Assembly (NCBI GenBank): GCA_002099365.1
Contig: MSED01000006.1
Location: 1,426,001-1,490,000, forward strand
Source: Phialophora verrucosa
Taxonomy: Eukaryota; Ascomycota; Eurotiomycetes; Chaetothyriales; Herpotrichiellaceae
Length of the DNA: 64,000 bases
Direction of reading: 5' to 3'
Below, one piece after another: positions 34,119 to 45,037 of this stretch. Numbering within the stretch: position 1 is the stretch's first letter; the number at the start of each line of letters is the position of its first letter. Both the position numbers and the translations under genes were made by a program. The notes beneath the pieces were generated by a model that had not been told where the DNA came from, ran no database searches, and saw only the letters and a list, made by a program, of their open reading frames with translations.

Positions 34119-36301
34119 TTAGTCTGCCTTCTTCTCTGCTGCACTGGTGTTTAGTGGCAGCATGTCATATGGTGCGCCTCTCGACCCGAGATAGTAAGTG
34201 CTATCAGACCCATCGAACTCCTTGATGCTAAACCCGTTCCCCATAAAGGCAAATTCATTGCCATGATCATACTCAAAGTGGTAGTCCTCATATCGAGGAT
34301 GGGCTAGCAGGTCGAAATAGGCCACTCTAGAGCCAGGGAACATGGTCAATTTACCATCAATCTTGCCCGCTTTGTACCACTGCAAGGGACGAAGTCAGCA
34401 ACATTTCGAGAGATTCCGGGAATCCCAAGACTTACACTTGCGCAATTGCCAGAGAAGGCCAGTCGCTTGAGATATAGGTCTGCATGCTCGACAAAGGCAT
34501 TGGCGGCTTCTCGGCGAGGAGTGAGAGAGCGAATATCCTCTTTCTGCATCTTTTCGATGATCTCCAAGATATGTGAAGTCACGTATTCGAGCGTGTTGAC
34601 GAAGGAGCCGTGCCCTAATGCCGCATACGTTCCAACGCCGGTCCAGTAGTTGGGGACTATCGGGCAAATCATCAGCTTGAACTCAGGATGGTCGAGCCAG
34701 CGTGAACTCACAGCCAGGAAGAGCAATGGCCAGGTACGAAACAGTCGATTCTGCAAGCACGTCTTGGACATTCCGGCCATGGGCAATGATAGGAAACCGG
34801 GGAACCCAGTTTGTGTTGAATCCCGTAGCACAGATAAGAATGTCGACCTCCACCTCCTTACCGTCATCCAGAACGAACCCTTTGGGCGTCACATATTTGA
34901 TCCCTTGAGTAAAGACGGTCACATGCTTTTCCGTCAGTGCCTCGAGAAATCCAATGCCAGGCTGGGAGAAAGCGTTAGAAGTGCCGACTTTGATACAAAG
35001 AGCGAGGCCTTTCGGTACGTACCGTCAATCGACGACATCCGACAGGGAACTCGGTAGGTATCAATCGCTTCATGAGTTCCTCCTTGTCGCCCAGCCTCCT
35101 CCTCATCTCCTTTGCTGTGAACTATCACCCAAGAAGATTATCTTGTAAGTCATCCCTCGACACTGTAGGGGAGTGCTTTAGTGCCTTACCTCTTTGGCGA
35201 TCTTTGCTTGAGGTGTGTCGTTGAGTAGGACCTTGAATTTCGAGTTGATATCATTTTCGACCCTTTTGCACAAGTCTAGATAGCCTTTGGGGTCTCGCGC
35301 CCACTCAGCTTGTTGTTCAGGTGTGTCTTTTGTCATACATGTCAGTTTGAGCCTGAGGATCAGGAGAGCACAAGGAGGACTTCATACAATATCCATTACC
35401 ACCTCCCCCGGGAGGCGCAAATTCCTCCCCGTATCCACCCACGACCCACGTAGGAGACCTGATGAAAGTGTACAACTCATCGACCTGGCTGGCAATTTCT
35501 GCAATGCACTGGATTCCGCTACTTCCCATGCCTATAACAGCCACGCGTTTACCCTTCAGTTGGGTAGTGGCGTCGTAGTTGGCCGTGTGTAGCAGTTTGC
35601 CCTGAAATGAGTGAAGCCCCTCGATCTCAGGCCACCGCCAATCACTCGAACACAGTCAGTGTATAGGGACAAACAAGAGGACGAACCACTCACTTCAGAA
35701 CTCCTGTACCGTTGATGAGCACTTCTGCGGTGTCTACGAATCTCTGGCCAGTAGCAAGATTTTCGATCTCGACGTTCCACACAGCCGCCTTCTCGTCCCA
35801 TCTCGCAGCGTGCACCTGGTGCCGTAGCTTGATATACTTCATCAATCCGTAACGGTCGACAACCTCTCGAAGGTAGCGCCAGATGTCGGCAGAGGATGAA
35901 TAAAATCGAGGCCAGTTCGGGCTTCTCACCCAAGAGTACTGTCAGAGCAAGTCAGCAACTGGATCACAGCAGAAGAAGTCCAATTCTTCTCAAACCTGAT
36001 AGTTGATGGATGGTATGTCGCATGCGCAACCGGGATATCGATTCTCAAACCATGTTCCTCCCACGTCCTCGTTTTTGTCGTACACCACCAAGCTGGCATT
36101 TTGAAGCTTCTCTGGAAGGAACTTGGTCCAGCAGATGCCAGACATGCCTGCTCCGATGTGGATCACCCTTATAGGCTTTGATCGACCCATCAGATGTTCC
36201 TGGATCCTGTAGCCACGTTCATTTTGTCGTGGCCATCCATACTTGTCAGGAAGACTCTCAAAGTCCGACAGCTGATCGGGTTGCGGAGACAAAGACCCCA
36301 T
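34119..36301 (-). CDS. Baeyer-Villiger-type flavin monooxygenase (complete)
   Basis: This is a FAD- and NADPH-dependent monooxygenase, expected to insert oxygen into ketones or hydroxylate a substrate. Eight exons (36301-35996, 35938-35694, 35644-35388, 35326-35190, 35121-35023, 34961-34712, 34656-34436, 34379-34119) keep frame and give 591 residues. The FAD motif is HIGAGMSG, followed by GGTWFENRYPGCACD; the NADPH motif is IGMGSSG; later come CATGFNT and FPNYWTGVGTYAALGHGS. The Baeyer-Villiger fingerprint F-x-G-x3-H-x3-W is only partly kept: FQGKLLHTANY has Y where W is usual. It lies back to back with the TRI12-type pump across 1.37 kb. The substrate is unknown. All seven introns have GT-AG ends. 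Confidence 0.92.
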
Positions 36302-37673
36302 GTTGGGCGATGAAGTTGCGAATCTCGTGGTAGGGACGCTCTACCGAGTATTCCTAGCAGAATTACTTGGAACGGAAGATACGAGGATTTTTGGGGGTTA
36401 TGAATCTTGGAGTCTGGGACAGGTGCGCCCGATCAATCGATACTTTCCGTGCCACAAGGTCTTTGGGGGAGTGTCGAACAGAACGAACCTTGAACACCGA
36501 GGGAGCAACCTGGCGGTTCCGCCCCCCTCCCACTCGACAGAGAAATCCGGCCTCCACCGTAGCAACTCCGATACGGCACATGCTGTCCCGGCCATGTCTT
36601 TGAAGCGAGGCATCCTCGTCAACGTGGAAATGTGTCATTCTACCAAGTCAGCGCTGGACCTTTTTGCCATGACGCTGAGGTCGCCTCTCAGTCGATGTAG
36701 CAGCCTCCGTCCCACCAAATGCAGAGATTATCGAGCAGGCCTTGGGCTCTTATGCCTTGCATTTACAGCTCTGCCTCACACATCACATCCACACCACCTG
36801 CTTCATCCTGTAGACCTGCATCATGGACTGAGCAGATGGCTAGAAATGATCAGAACCCGGAGCCGCCTTGGAGTTGCGATGTGTAACCGCCACGACTCTT
36901 GACCCTTTGGCCAATCACCGCTGCCCATCGGGTCTTCGGACGAGGCTCCCGTCATCCTCCCTCCCTAGCGAGAGAGATATATGGAGAAAACCACCGCAGG
37001 CGAAGCCTGACACCAACAAGAGTCTGGCCCAGAGTAGATGTCGGCTTCTCCATTCGGGGTTCTCTCAGTCATCTCAAGTGACAGCATCGAGATCCATACA
37101 CAAGGTGTCATTCGCGGACCGCGGGAGATGACTTGGAGGATTCCATACCGTATCCCATGCGCAGTCGGAAATGCTAACAAGCTCTTGGTATGTCATGTGC
37201 AGTCGGAAATGCTGATACGAAAGGTACCCGAGGCTTGAAAATCCGAGGCCGCGAAAAGATCGACCGCTGAGCATTACCCCACAGTTATTGGCTACTAAGT
37301 TAGAGTATTCTTACCCCATGTAGACAGAGTCCGGGGCATGTGGTAAAAGGGGCCGGACAGCCCACGGCCACCCACACTTTTACTCTACAATCTCTCACAA
37401 AACCTCTGCCTCCTTCTGCCTCGGCCATTCGGAAAAAGAGGGTGGAGGAGGGTGGCCACTGGGCCTTGGGCCTCAACCCTGCTACAATGCCAATGATTAA
37501 GTTTTTCAGTCGGCGGGGATGTGGGCCCTTGCCTGTATGTATAGGAGCGCTTCCGCTTTTGGAAGTGCTCATGGGCGCCCGAGCTCCAGAAAGCGAAGAT
37601 AAAGAGCGAGGCATAGAAGGACTAACCTGGACAGCAGATATCTGAACGCTGAACGCATCATCGTGTCGCGAAC
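36302..37673. promoter_or_regulatory. Divergent promoter BVMO / TRI12-type pump
   Basis: The 1.37-kb interval lies between the two divergent starts. It contains a 20-bp direct repeat with one mismatch at 37156-37175 and 37194-37213 (core GCAGTCGGAAATGCT) and a palindromic GGCGGTTCCGCC near 36,520. A 200-codon plus-strand frame from 36,300 has no domain and overlaps the BVMO start, so I do not call it a gene. Shared control of monooxygenase and pump is plausible from the layout. Confidence 0.45.
37156..37213 (+). repeat. 20-bp direct repeat pair with CGGAAAT core
   Basis: Copies at 37156-37175 and 37194-37213 differ by one base (CATGC versus CATGT at the left end) and start 38 bp apart. They lie about 460-520 bp upstream of the pump ATG. 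They could be tandem regulator sites; CGG triplets are typical Zn2Cys6 half-sites. Confidence 0.6.
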
Positions 37674-39986
37674 ATGGTCGAATTTCTTCGTCACCGTCAC
37701 CCTGACTCCCAGGCTGCTCCAAATGAGGCCGTCTTGACCGACCTTCAACGTCTCGAACTGGAGCATGCTCAGAAAGAGGCCGGGACGCTGGAGGACCTGC
37801 AATACTCGAACGCCCTCGTCACTGATCAGTCCGAGTTCTCTGGGCGGTATATCCTTCGAATCTTGGGCGCAACCTTCGCCATCAGCATGGGCACCAATGC
37901 GTCGTATTTCGGCTTCACCTGTCCTGCTTCCGTGCTCACCTACATCAACGCTGATGTTGGTTCGTCCCCCCGGTGCTCAATACGCAACGAGTCCACCACT
38001 AACCCTGCGGGTTCCAGGGCCGAGTGACAACGCCAGCTTGTTCGCCATTATCTGGACTTGTGGTTGTGCCATTTCCATGCTTCTTTTTGGCCGTCTGTCG
38101 GACAAGTTTGGCCGGAGATGGTTCGTCATTGGGGCTTCGACCACCGGTCTCATCGGCGGCATCATCGCCTGCAGAGCCCAGGATATGAATACACTCATTG
38201 GCGCCAATGTACGCCTCTCTCTATCTGCTTCTTTCTGAGTTTGGAGCGAGTAATCGGCTGACTTCGAACTCCATATAGGTCTTGCTCGGCCTGTCTGGCG
38301 GAGTGCATACGTGCTATGGCCTCACAGTCGGCGAATTTCTGCCCAACAGATACAAAACCTTGGGCTTTGCTATGGTCGTCGTTCCTTGTCTGGTTGGCGT
38401 GAGCTTTGCACCGATCATTGGTATGCTAGGCGCTGACCCAGCCTGACCCCGGCCATTTTCTTTCTTTCTTTCTGAAGCCGCTGACAACTTTGTACAGGTT
38501 TGAGGCTCATCTTCGGAGGAAGCGGCTGGAGATGGATCTACTACATCTATCTCATGTTTATGGGGTTGGCCATCGGATCGCAGTACCTCTTCTACAAGCC
38601 GCCTAGCTTCAAGCAGCTTCATGGCGGCAAGCGAACTCTGTGGCAAGAGTTTATGCGAGTTGACTTTGTAGGAACTTTCCTCCTGACCACGGGCGTCGTC
38701 TTGTTCGTCCTGGGCGTCTCGTGGGGTGGGCAGCCCGTTCCTTGGAAATCTGCAAAGATCATATGCCTTCTGGTCGTTGGATTCGCCCTCTTGGTCGTCT
38801 TCGTTTTCTGGGGTGAGAAAGACCAGTTCTATTCCTGCCCGGCTCTTGGATATGGATCGGTTGGCTGACATTGGGATCTGACAGAGATGTACGCAAAAAT
38901 CCCTAACCCTCTCATGCCCATGTACTTTTTCAGAGATCTCAGGGGCTTCTGCTGCCTGGTAGTCATCGCCTCCGTGTCTGGGATTGGCTATGTCGGCCCG
39001 TCGATCATTTGGCCAGCGCGTACGTATAGATGCACGTCTCAGCAGGCTACTGCCACCAGACTGACTATCTGACAGAGGTTGCCGGCATCTACGCGTCCGG
39101 CTCGAATCCCATTTCCTGGCAAGAACAGGCCTGGCTGTCTTCGACCGTTACATTTGCCATTATTGGCACCATCAGCCTCTGGGGCGCATTCATTGCCCTG
39201 ACTGGACACATCCGCATTCAAATGATCCTCATGGCTTGCATGGTGACCGCCTTCTCCGGTGCCCTAGCCACCGCCAACAGGAACAACAAAGCTGCCAGTG
39301 CTGCCTTTTCTTTTCTGTCCATGTTTGCCGATGGTATGTTGGAGATTCTACCCCTGACTCTGGGGCAAATCTCCGCCAACGACGCCGAGCTCGGCACGAT
39401 TTTCGGTACGTTCCACGTTTCCGACATTTTGGGTCTTGATACTTATGGTTTTTGAACAGGAATCCTTGGCCTTTTCAGAACCGTTGCCGGATCCGTCTTT
39501 ACTGCTGTTTATCTTGCCATCTATGGGAACAAGCTCCCTGGGGCGATCGCCAACTTTGTGCCCAAGGCTGCTGAAGCCGCTGGCCTCCCTCATTCCTCCT
39601 TGCCCGCCCTCTTGTCCGCGGCCGCAGTGGGAACGCCCGATGCGTTGGCTGCAGTGCCAAATATGACCTCGACTGTGCAAAACGCCGTCTTGGACGCCTT
39701 GGTCGATGCCAGGACTTATGCGTACGCCTTCATCTACTACGCAAGCATCCCGATCAACTTGGTCGCGCTTGCCTGTTGTTTGATTCTCAAGGACTACGAA
39801 AAGCTGCTCAACACCCACGTCCCCCGACAGGTTTACAAAGACGGCGAAGGTGTACACCATAAGCAGAGTGACAAGCTGGATGAGGTCGAAGGTGGCTCCG
39901 GAAAAGAGCCGCTCGAGAAGGCCGAGGCCCTTGAGGTCGAGGCAGTAACTGGTGCTCAAAACTCGGTCCGCCAGGGTGGTCGTTAA
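37674..39986 (+). CDS. MFS transporter, TRI12-like efflux pump family
   Basis: This membrane exporter has 641 residues from seven exons: 37674-37959, 38018-38208, 38279-38420, 38498-38812, 38885-39019, 39076-39405 and 39460-39986. All junctions keep frame and use GT-AG. Motif A is LFGRLSDKFGRRW; the sequence LIGANVLLGLSGGVHTCYG and TVGEFLPNRYKTLGF resemble the fungal TRI12/siderophore-pump group, which has about 14 TM segments. WRWIYYIYL follows, and the C-terminal tail is charged (KDYEKLLNTHVPRQVYKDG). The family includes exporters of secondary metabolites and siderophores; nothing in the window points to a toxin pathway here. It is divergent from the BVMO, so it may export the product or substrate of that enzyme (inference). 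Confidence 0.9.
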
Positions 39987-41217
39987 GCGAGCTTACTGCA
40001 TATCGGTGCGTAGCCTGATGGCGGTTGTGCTCGAGTTTGAGGACCGACTTCTGAGGTCATTCAGTGGAACGCCACTACGGAGTCTGTAAGGAGGAGATAT
40101 TGTAGAGACCGGTCGGTCGAGCAATTGCAATGCGAGGTGTGATGCTCGACGCCCTTGTTGCTGTGGAACGGGCCGAGGGTGAAAGAAGCGCCTGGTACGA
40201 GAAGGGCCTGTCCCTGTGTACTTCGGATGGATAGTTTGATTTATCTATGCATTGAATTCTCTGCCCTAATATCCGCATCCGTCTCAGTGTTTTTGGTGGA
40301 TAGCAAATATTCATCGCATAATAACCTATCTGCAAGGACACGCCAAAGTCTTGAGGGCAACCTCGGGCCAACTGATGTCGTCGTCTTCGTCGGTAGAAGG
40401 CGTCCCTTGGCGTGTATGTTGCAATGCTGGACCAGACATCAAAAATGCCGCAGGGCTGTGGCCTCCTTTCCGATGACGTTGGTCCCAGGGACATTTCCGT
40501 CGAGGAGGATTCGTTGCTGGAGAAGTGGAAAGGATTTCCGAAGACCGCCATTGAGGTAGAACGCAGATCAATCCGCCGGCTAGAGCGCACGATAGCGTGT
40601 ATCTGCCTGCCTAGGGGCTACCTGATATCGCTTGGAGGAGTAGTATCAGTCGCTGTTGGTCAACCATGGCCATCATCTGGGCCGCGCCCTCGTATTCAAC
40701 CATCGAATCATCGCTGGGGTGGAACCGCCGCAAGGAGGCACAATGCTCGCTCGGCACTTCGTATCAATCCAACCCTAAGACGTCCACCCCCAGATCGTTA
40801 TAGGGGAAGATCGGTCCACATACCTGCCCACACTTACCAATCGACGTTCGCGCTGAACCTTCATTTGTACTACTCATCAGCACTTGGCCAACATCAGTAG
40901 ACTTGCACCAAGAACCTCTTCCACCTTTGCTCTATTGCCGATGACCCTTGACCCCTGACCAATGCGTGGATGGTCAGAAGCGCATCATGGCCGGCTCCAC
41001 CAATGTCGTCGAAAGTAGAACCGCACAACGGTTCCTGATTGATGGCGTCGATAATACTGCAGTCGTGGCGGAAGGGGGCGAGGTCGACATGCATATAAAA
41101 GCTGTATACTATTCCAGACTCGCCTGACAATGCCAGTTACGACGACACACAGACACACGGTCCCACAATACCTTTGACATTGCACGAGTGGCTTCCCCCC
41201 AAGAATACATATAAACC
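39987..41217. promoter_or_regulatory. Intergenic and promoter of the SDR, with TATA-like box
   Basis: This 1.23-kb stretch has a TATAAAA at 41094-41100, about 120 bp before the SDR start. Overlapping frames of 134-171 codons on both strands around 40,075-40,900 have no recognised domain. Confidence 0.45.
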
Positions 41218-42227
41218 ATGGCAGCGGTCCTGAAGACTGCTATCGTCACAGGTACAAAACGTCCCTGTCCATGATCCCCACAAGATGAAGTATTCCCGCT
41301 GACGGGTTGGTGAAAGGTGCCTGCAGTGGCATGGGCCTCGCACTGACCAAGCACCTTCTATCGAAGCCAGACTGGCGAGTGGTCCTGGCTGACGTGCGAC
41401 CCGAGCAGTACGACAAGATCAAGTCCAGCCTGCCCACCGACCGACACCTGTTCGTGCACACAGACACAGCCTCGTGGGACTCGCAGGCAAACCTGTACAA
41501 AAAGGCCTTTGAATGGAGCAACGGCCGACTGGACTTCGTCGCGGCGAATGCCGGAATCGTGCGCGTGGAACCACTCGCCGTCACGACGGTGCAAGATCTC
41601 GACGACGAGCCCGCCAAACCGGACCTAGTCACGATCGACGTCAACCAGATCGGCGTCTACTACAGCCTTCTGTGGTTCATCCACTTCGTGCGCCGGTCCA
41701 AGGGCGCGGGCGCGGACACGAATCACGACTACAAGCCCAAAGCCGTGCTGATGTCGTCGTGCACCGCCATCTACCCCTTTCCGTGCGCTCCCCTGTACGC
41801 CATGACCAAGGCGGCCGTGCTGTCTTTGACCCGCAGCGTCGGCCCTTTCCTGTACGAGAGCGACGGCATCGCTCTCAACTGCCTCATGCCCAACTACGTC
41901 AACACGCAGGGCTATTCGGACGAGACCTGTGCGCGGTTTGGCGACAACTGGCTCACGCCCTACTCGACGATTCTGCGCGCGTACGATGAGTTGATCTCCG
42001 AGGACGGGAGGGTCGCTCAGGACGGGAAGAGCTCGGGAAAGGACGGCGTCGTCAAAGTCGGCCAGTCGCTCGAATGCATCGTCGACCGTATCCACTACAG
42101 ACAGGTCGAACCGTACTCGGACCCCAAGGCTGAATATGTCATGGTGGAGAGCGCGAAGCCAGAGGGGGAATGGTTCAATACCTTTTTGTTTCCAATGACC
42201 CAATACAAGGCTAGAGCGGCTGCCTAA
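41218..42227 (+). CDS. Short-chain dehydrogenase (15-hydroxyprostaglandin dehydrogenase-like)
   Basis: This is a 314-residue SDR from a 34-bp first exon (41218-41251, MAAVLKTAIVTG) and a second exon 41317-42227. The joined cofactor motif is TGACSGMG (T11-G18). NAG is present in ANAGIVRVEP, the catalytic region is MSSCTAIYPFPCAPLYAMTK (S, Y and K in the usual spacing), and VNQIGVYYSL precedes it. The C-terminal 60 residues extend past the core SDR fold. The family oxidises alcohols with NAD(P). The second exon is very G/C rich at third positions compared with its neighbours. It runs convergently towards the Zn2Cys6 regulator (158 bp between ends). The substrate is unknown. Confidence 0.9.
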
Positions 42228-42385
42228 GTCAAGTCGATCTGATCATATCACTTGTCGGCGGACTTGTAGTCGAAGAATCAATTGTCCGGAAGCCGTTCCA
42301 AGTCCCACTGCTGTATGTACAAAGTAAACGATCGGATCGCATGACTAGACCTTGGACTACTTTCCAAGTACTTGTCCCACAAAGC

Positions 42386-45037
42386 TCAGAACACGAGTGA
42401 GTCATAGCTAACAGACTGCCAGTTGTGATCCTGGGCTTGGGCTTGGGCTTGTGCGTCCCAAGGTTCAGCCGTCATTGCGGCCAGTCGAGACTCGAGGCTG
42501 AGGGCCATCCGCTTGACACGATCCGATCTGCTCCCCAGGAACTTGAGCGCTCCCACACAACTAGCTGTATTGTTTACAAGATCCAAAACATTTGTATTGA
42601 CTTCAACCCATGCCTGTTGGTCCGAGTTGGGAAAGCGCTCCTGGTGGCAAGCAATCCAAGTGATCAACACCTCACATGCCCTCGAGAGTGACTGGCAGGG
42701 GACCTCTGACCATGGCTCCGTGGTCAGGGCGTCTTGATCGACGAAGAACCGGAATTCCTCGCTGATCGGGGTCGTGTTGAAATCGGACAGGAGAGCTGCC
42801 CTGGCCAGACGGGCGAGTGCATACGTATTGTCCTTCTGGATGCCCAGCACCAGCGCAGACGATTGGCGGAGGGATCTTTGCACCAGTTTGGACTGAGAAT
42901 TGGCATCGATAACGTCGATGTGATGGGCCAGTATCAGGCATGCCAGATGCCAATGGCTGCAGAGCATCAGATACCATGACTGGATTTTCATGGGGAGGTG
43001 GGCGAGATGGTCGCTGCAAGCCTGCAGAAAGTCGGCGTACTGGGTCGTCACATGCTGGTATATTTGTAGCAACTCGGCAATGTGAGTTTCGATATCATAA
43101 GACGCCGAACCACAGCCCGAAAAGGTTTGGATGGTGGGTAGCTTTCTCCACAGGAGGTTTTTCAGCGCGAGTATCTCCTGCAGCACTTTTGCAGCTGCTT
43201 CTTGTGACCATGGCCATCGTGGAGCAGCTGTCCCATATGAGCAGATGGGTTCCGGGGGCAGAAGATCCCAAACGCTGACTTCTCGTTTCGCGTTCAGCGC
43301 TGTCTCGGCAGAAGAACCATCGTCCTCAATTTCAAAGACTGATTCGCCGTACGGAATGATAGGTGGCCTGTCTTGCATTACCGCCGTTGTTGTATCGCAC
43401 ATGACACCGAAGCGGAACATGACACTGAATCCGAGATAAGCTTCTCGTGGTATTGACCTGGGCAAAACAAACGTGTCAATGCTGCGACGGGAAGGCGCTT
43501 GACGTGGACTTGTTCTTGAGATGATATCCCTCCTCCAAGATAGAAGGTGGTGGGCCGCGATCTCCCCATAGTTGCAGCGACCACTGACCATGCATGCACG
43601 TCCCGAATTTGAGAACGAGTCAATGCCACTGATGTGGCTGCCATCTGCGCTACAAAGATTTCCGAGCCACGCGAATGTCAACTGGGCCAGGACGACTTGA
43701 AACGAAAACAGAACCCGGCAACTTTCGAGTGCATGTTCGGCCTTGTGCCACAAAGTCTCTTGAAAGAAACGCCCGGATTCCTGAGACCTCCTCTCATTGG
43801 TGTCAGAGAGGCGACAGTCGGTAGTGGGCAAGTGAGGATGGATGTTTGATCCGGAGTACGATGAAGTCGCCGAGCGCTGTGGATTTGATCGATCCCACTG
43901 GCTAGCAAACGCCATGATGGCGTATGTCAGGGCTTTCGAAGCTCTCTCAGAGTCCTGTCGGCTGAGAGGTTGTCTCCGAAGGGGGTCGAACGCTTTGTCG
44001 AGGCTTTTGCTAAGTTGCATGAAGCTGAATCTTCCGTGGAGTGGACTTTGATGTTTGTATGGCCAGTTCCGTCCCTTGAAATAGAGTGCAGGAATATTCT
44101 CAAAGCTTTCGAGGTAAATCCTCAACAGCTTGTTGGTAATCAAACCCTTGGTGTGAGATGATGCCAGCTCGGATTCTTGAGCGTTGACTTGGGCATTCTC
44201 AAAGCAATCTGAAGTATCATATAGCAGATCATTGGCAGGCTCGGGAGGTAGGTGAGCTATCTCATGGGGCCATTCCAAGGTAGGCTCTGGCGAGTTGTCA
44301 TTGCTCAGACTTGTGCCGGTGTCTGCCATGCTTTCAAGCAGATTTTCGGTACTTGCGGGAGTCGTCTCGAAGATTGAATATTCGAATAGTGAATTGAATT
44401 GGCCCACTGATGACGGGTCCCATTCGGTCTGCATCGTCGACAGTCCCCTGGCAGTTGAAGGATCTGAGAGCACCAATCTGAAGCTTGGAGATGGAGTAAT
44501 TCCACGCCATTGAGAAGATACTGCTGCAGTATGATTGTCGTCAACATTCGGTTTCGTTAGAATGTCTCGAATGTCAGAGCTATCGCCGTAGCGGTCGAAT
44601 GAATAGCTGGAGGATTCCCAGTCTGGATATGGGGATTCTTCCCTGGGCCCAATGACCTCATTCTGAGTTGGATCTGGTATATTCTCTGGCAAATTCGCAT
44701 GAAGAGGATGCAGGGTTAAAGAGGGAGTTGGTTTGCGGTTCCTTGTGCAGTAATAGTTGCCGACTTCGTAGCGTGTGCTGAATTTCTGTTTCAAAGTCTC
44801 TGGTAACGAGCCTCGTGGAAGTTGCTGAAGCCAATTGAAGGTGCATTTCCTTTTCGACCGTTGGCAGACGGAGCAGGCCAATTCTTGTGCGCACCCAGAT
44901 TGTAGGGGGTTCATGCCCTGGGTTACAGCATTACACGCTCGTCGTCTCTTTCGACAATAGTCGCAACTTTGGTATTGCTTCCTTGAGCTCGTGGCGTGTT
45001 TCGGCATGGGTATCGACGCAATCGTTGGAGGGGGCAT
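42386..45037 (-). CDS. Zn2Cys6 transcription factor with extended cysteine loop
   Basis: This single-exon frame encodes 883 residues. The DNA-binding domain is at the N-terminus: CDYCRKRRRAC, then a 19-residue loop, then CSVCQRSKRKC followed by TFNWLQQLPRG. The loop between the third and fourth cysteines is longer than the usual 5-12 residues, as in a known subgroup of fungal regulators that continue with CTFxWL. The middle region (about residues 300-780) has the weakly conserved fungal transcription-factor homology. The central 100-280 part is Ser/Pro rich and probably disordered. ATGs at 45037 and 45007 are both possible starts. It could regulate the adjacent SDR, or act elsewhere. Confidence 0.88.
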   Translation of the reverse strand: MPPPTIASIPMPKHATSSRKQYQSCDYCRKRRRACNAVTQGMNPLQSGCAQELACSVCQRSKRKCTFNWLQQLPRGSLPETLKQKFSTRYEVGNYYCTRNRKPTPSLTLHPLHANLPENIPDPTQNEVIGPREESPYPDWESSSYSFDRYGDSSDIRDILTKPNVDDNHTAAVSSQWRGITPSPSFRLVLSDPSTARGLSTMQTEWDPSSVGQFNSLFEYSIFETTPASTENLLESMADTGTSLSNDNSPEPTLEWPHEIAHLPPEPANDLLYDTSDCFENAQVNAQESELASSHTKGLITNKLLRIYLESFENIPALYFKGRNWPYKHQSPLHGRFSFMQLSKSLDKAFDPLRRQPLSRQDSERASKALTYAIMAFASQWDRSNPQRSATSSYSGSNIHPHLPTTDCRLSDTNERRSQESGRFFQETLWHKAEHALESCRVLFSFQVVLAQLTFAWLGNLCSADGSHISGIDSFSNSGRACMVSGRCNYGEIAAHHLLSWRRDIISRTSPRQAPSRRSIDTFVLPRSIPREAYLGFSVMFRFGVMCDTTTAVMQDRPPIIPYGESVFEIEDDGSSAETALNAKREVSVWDLLPPEPICSYGTAAPRWPWSQEAAAKVLQEILALKNLLWRKLPTIQTFSGCGSASYDIETHIAELLQIYQHVTTQYADFLQACSDHLAHLPMKIQSWYLMLCSHWHLACLILAHHIDVIDANSQSKLVQRSLRQSSALVLGIQKDNTYALARLARAALLSDFNTTPISEEFRFFVDQDALTTEPWSEVPCQSLSRACEVLITWIACHQERFPNSDQQAWVEVNTNVLDLVNNTASCVGALKFLGSRSDRVKRMALSLESRLAAMTAEPWDAQAQAQAQDHNWQSVSYDSLVF

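Noticed and set aside
36300..36902. 200-codon plus-strand frame in the BVMO/pump promoter
   Set aside because: No domain, no homology pattern, overlaps the BVMO start codon and lies in a promoter.
37674..39986. Assigning the TRI12-type pump to a toxin cluster
   Set aside because: Only the transporter family resembles such pumps; no synthase, cyclase or P450 is in the window.
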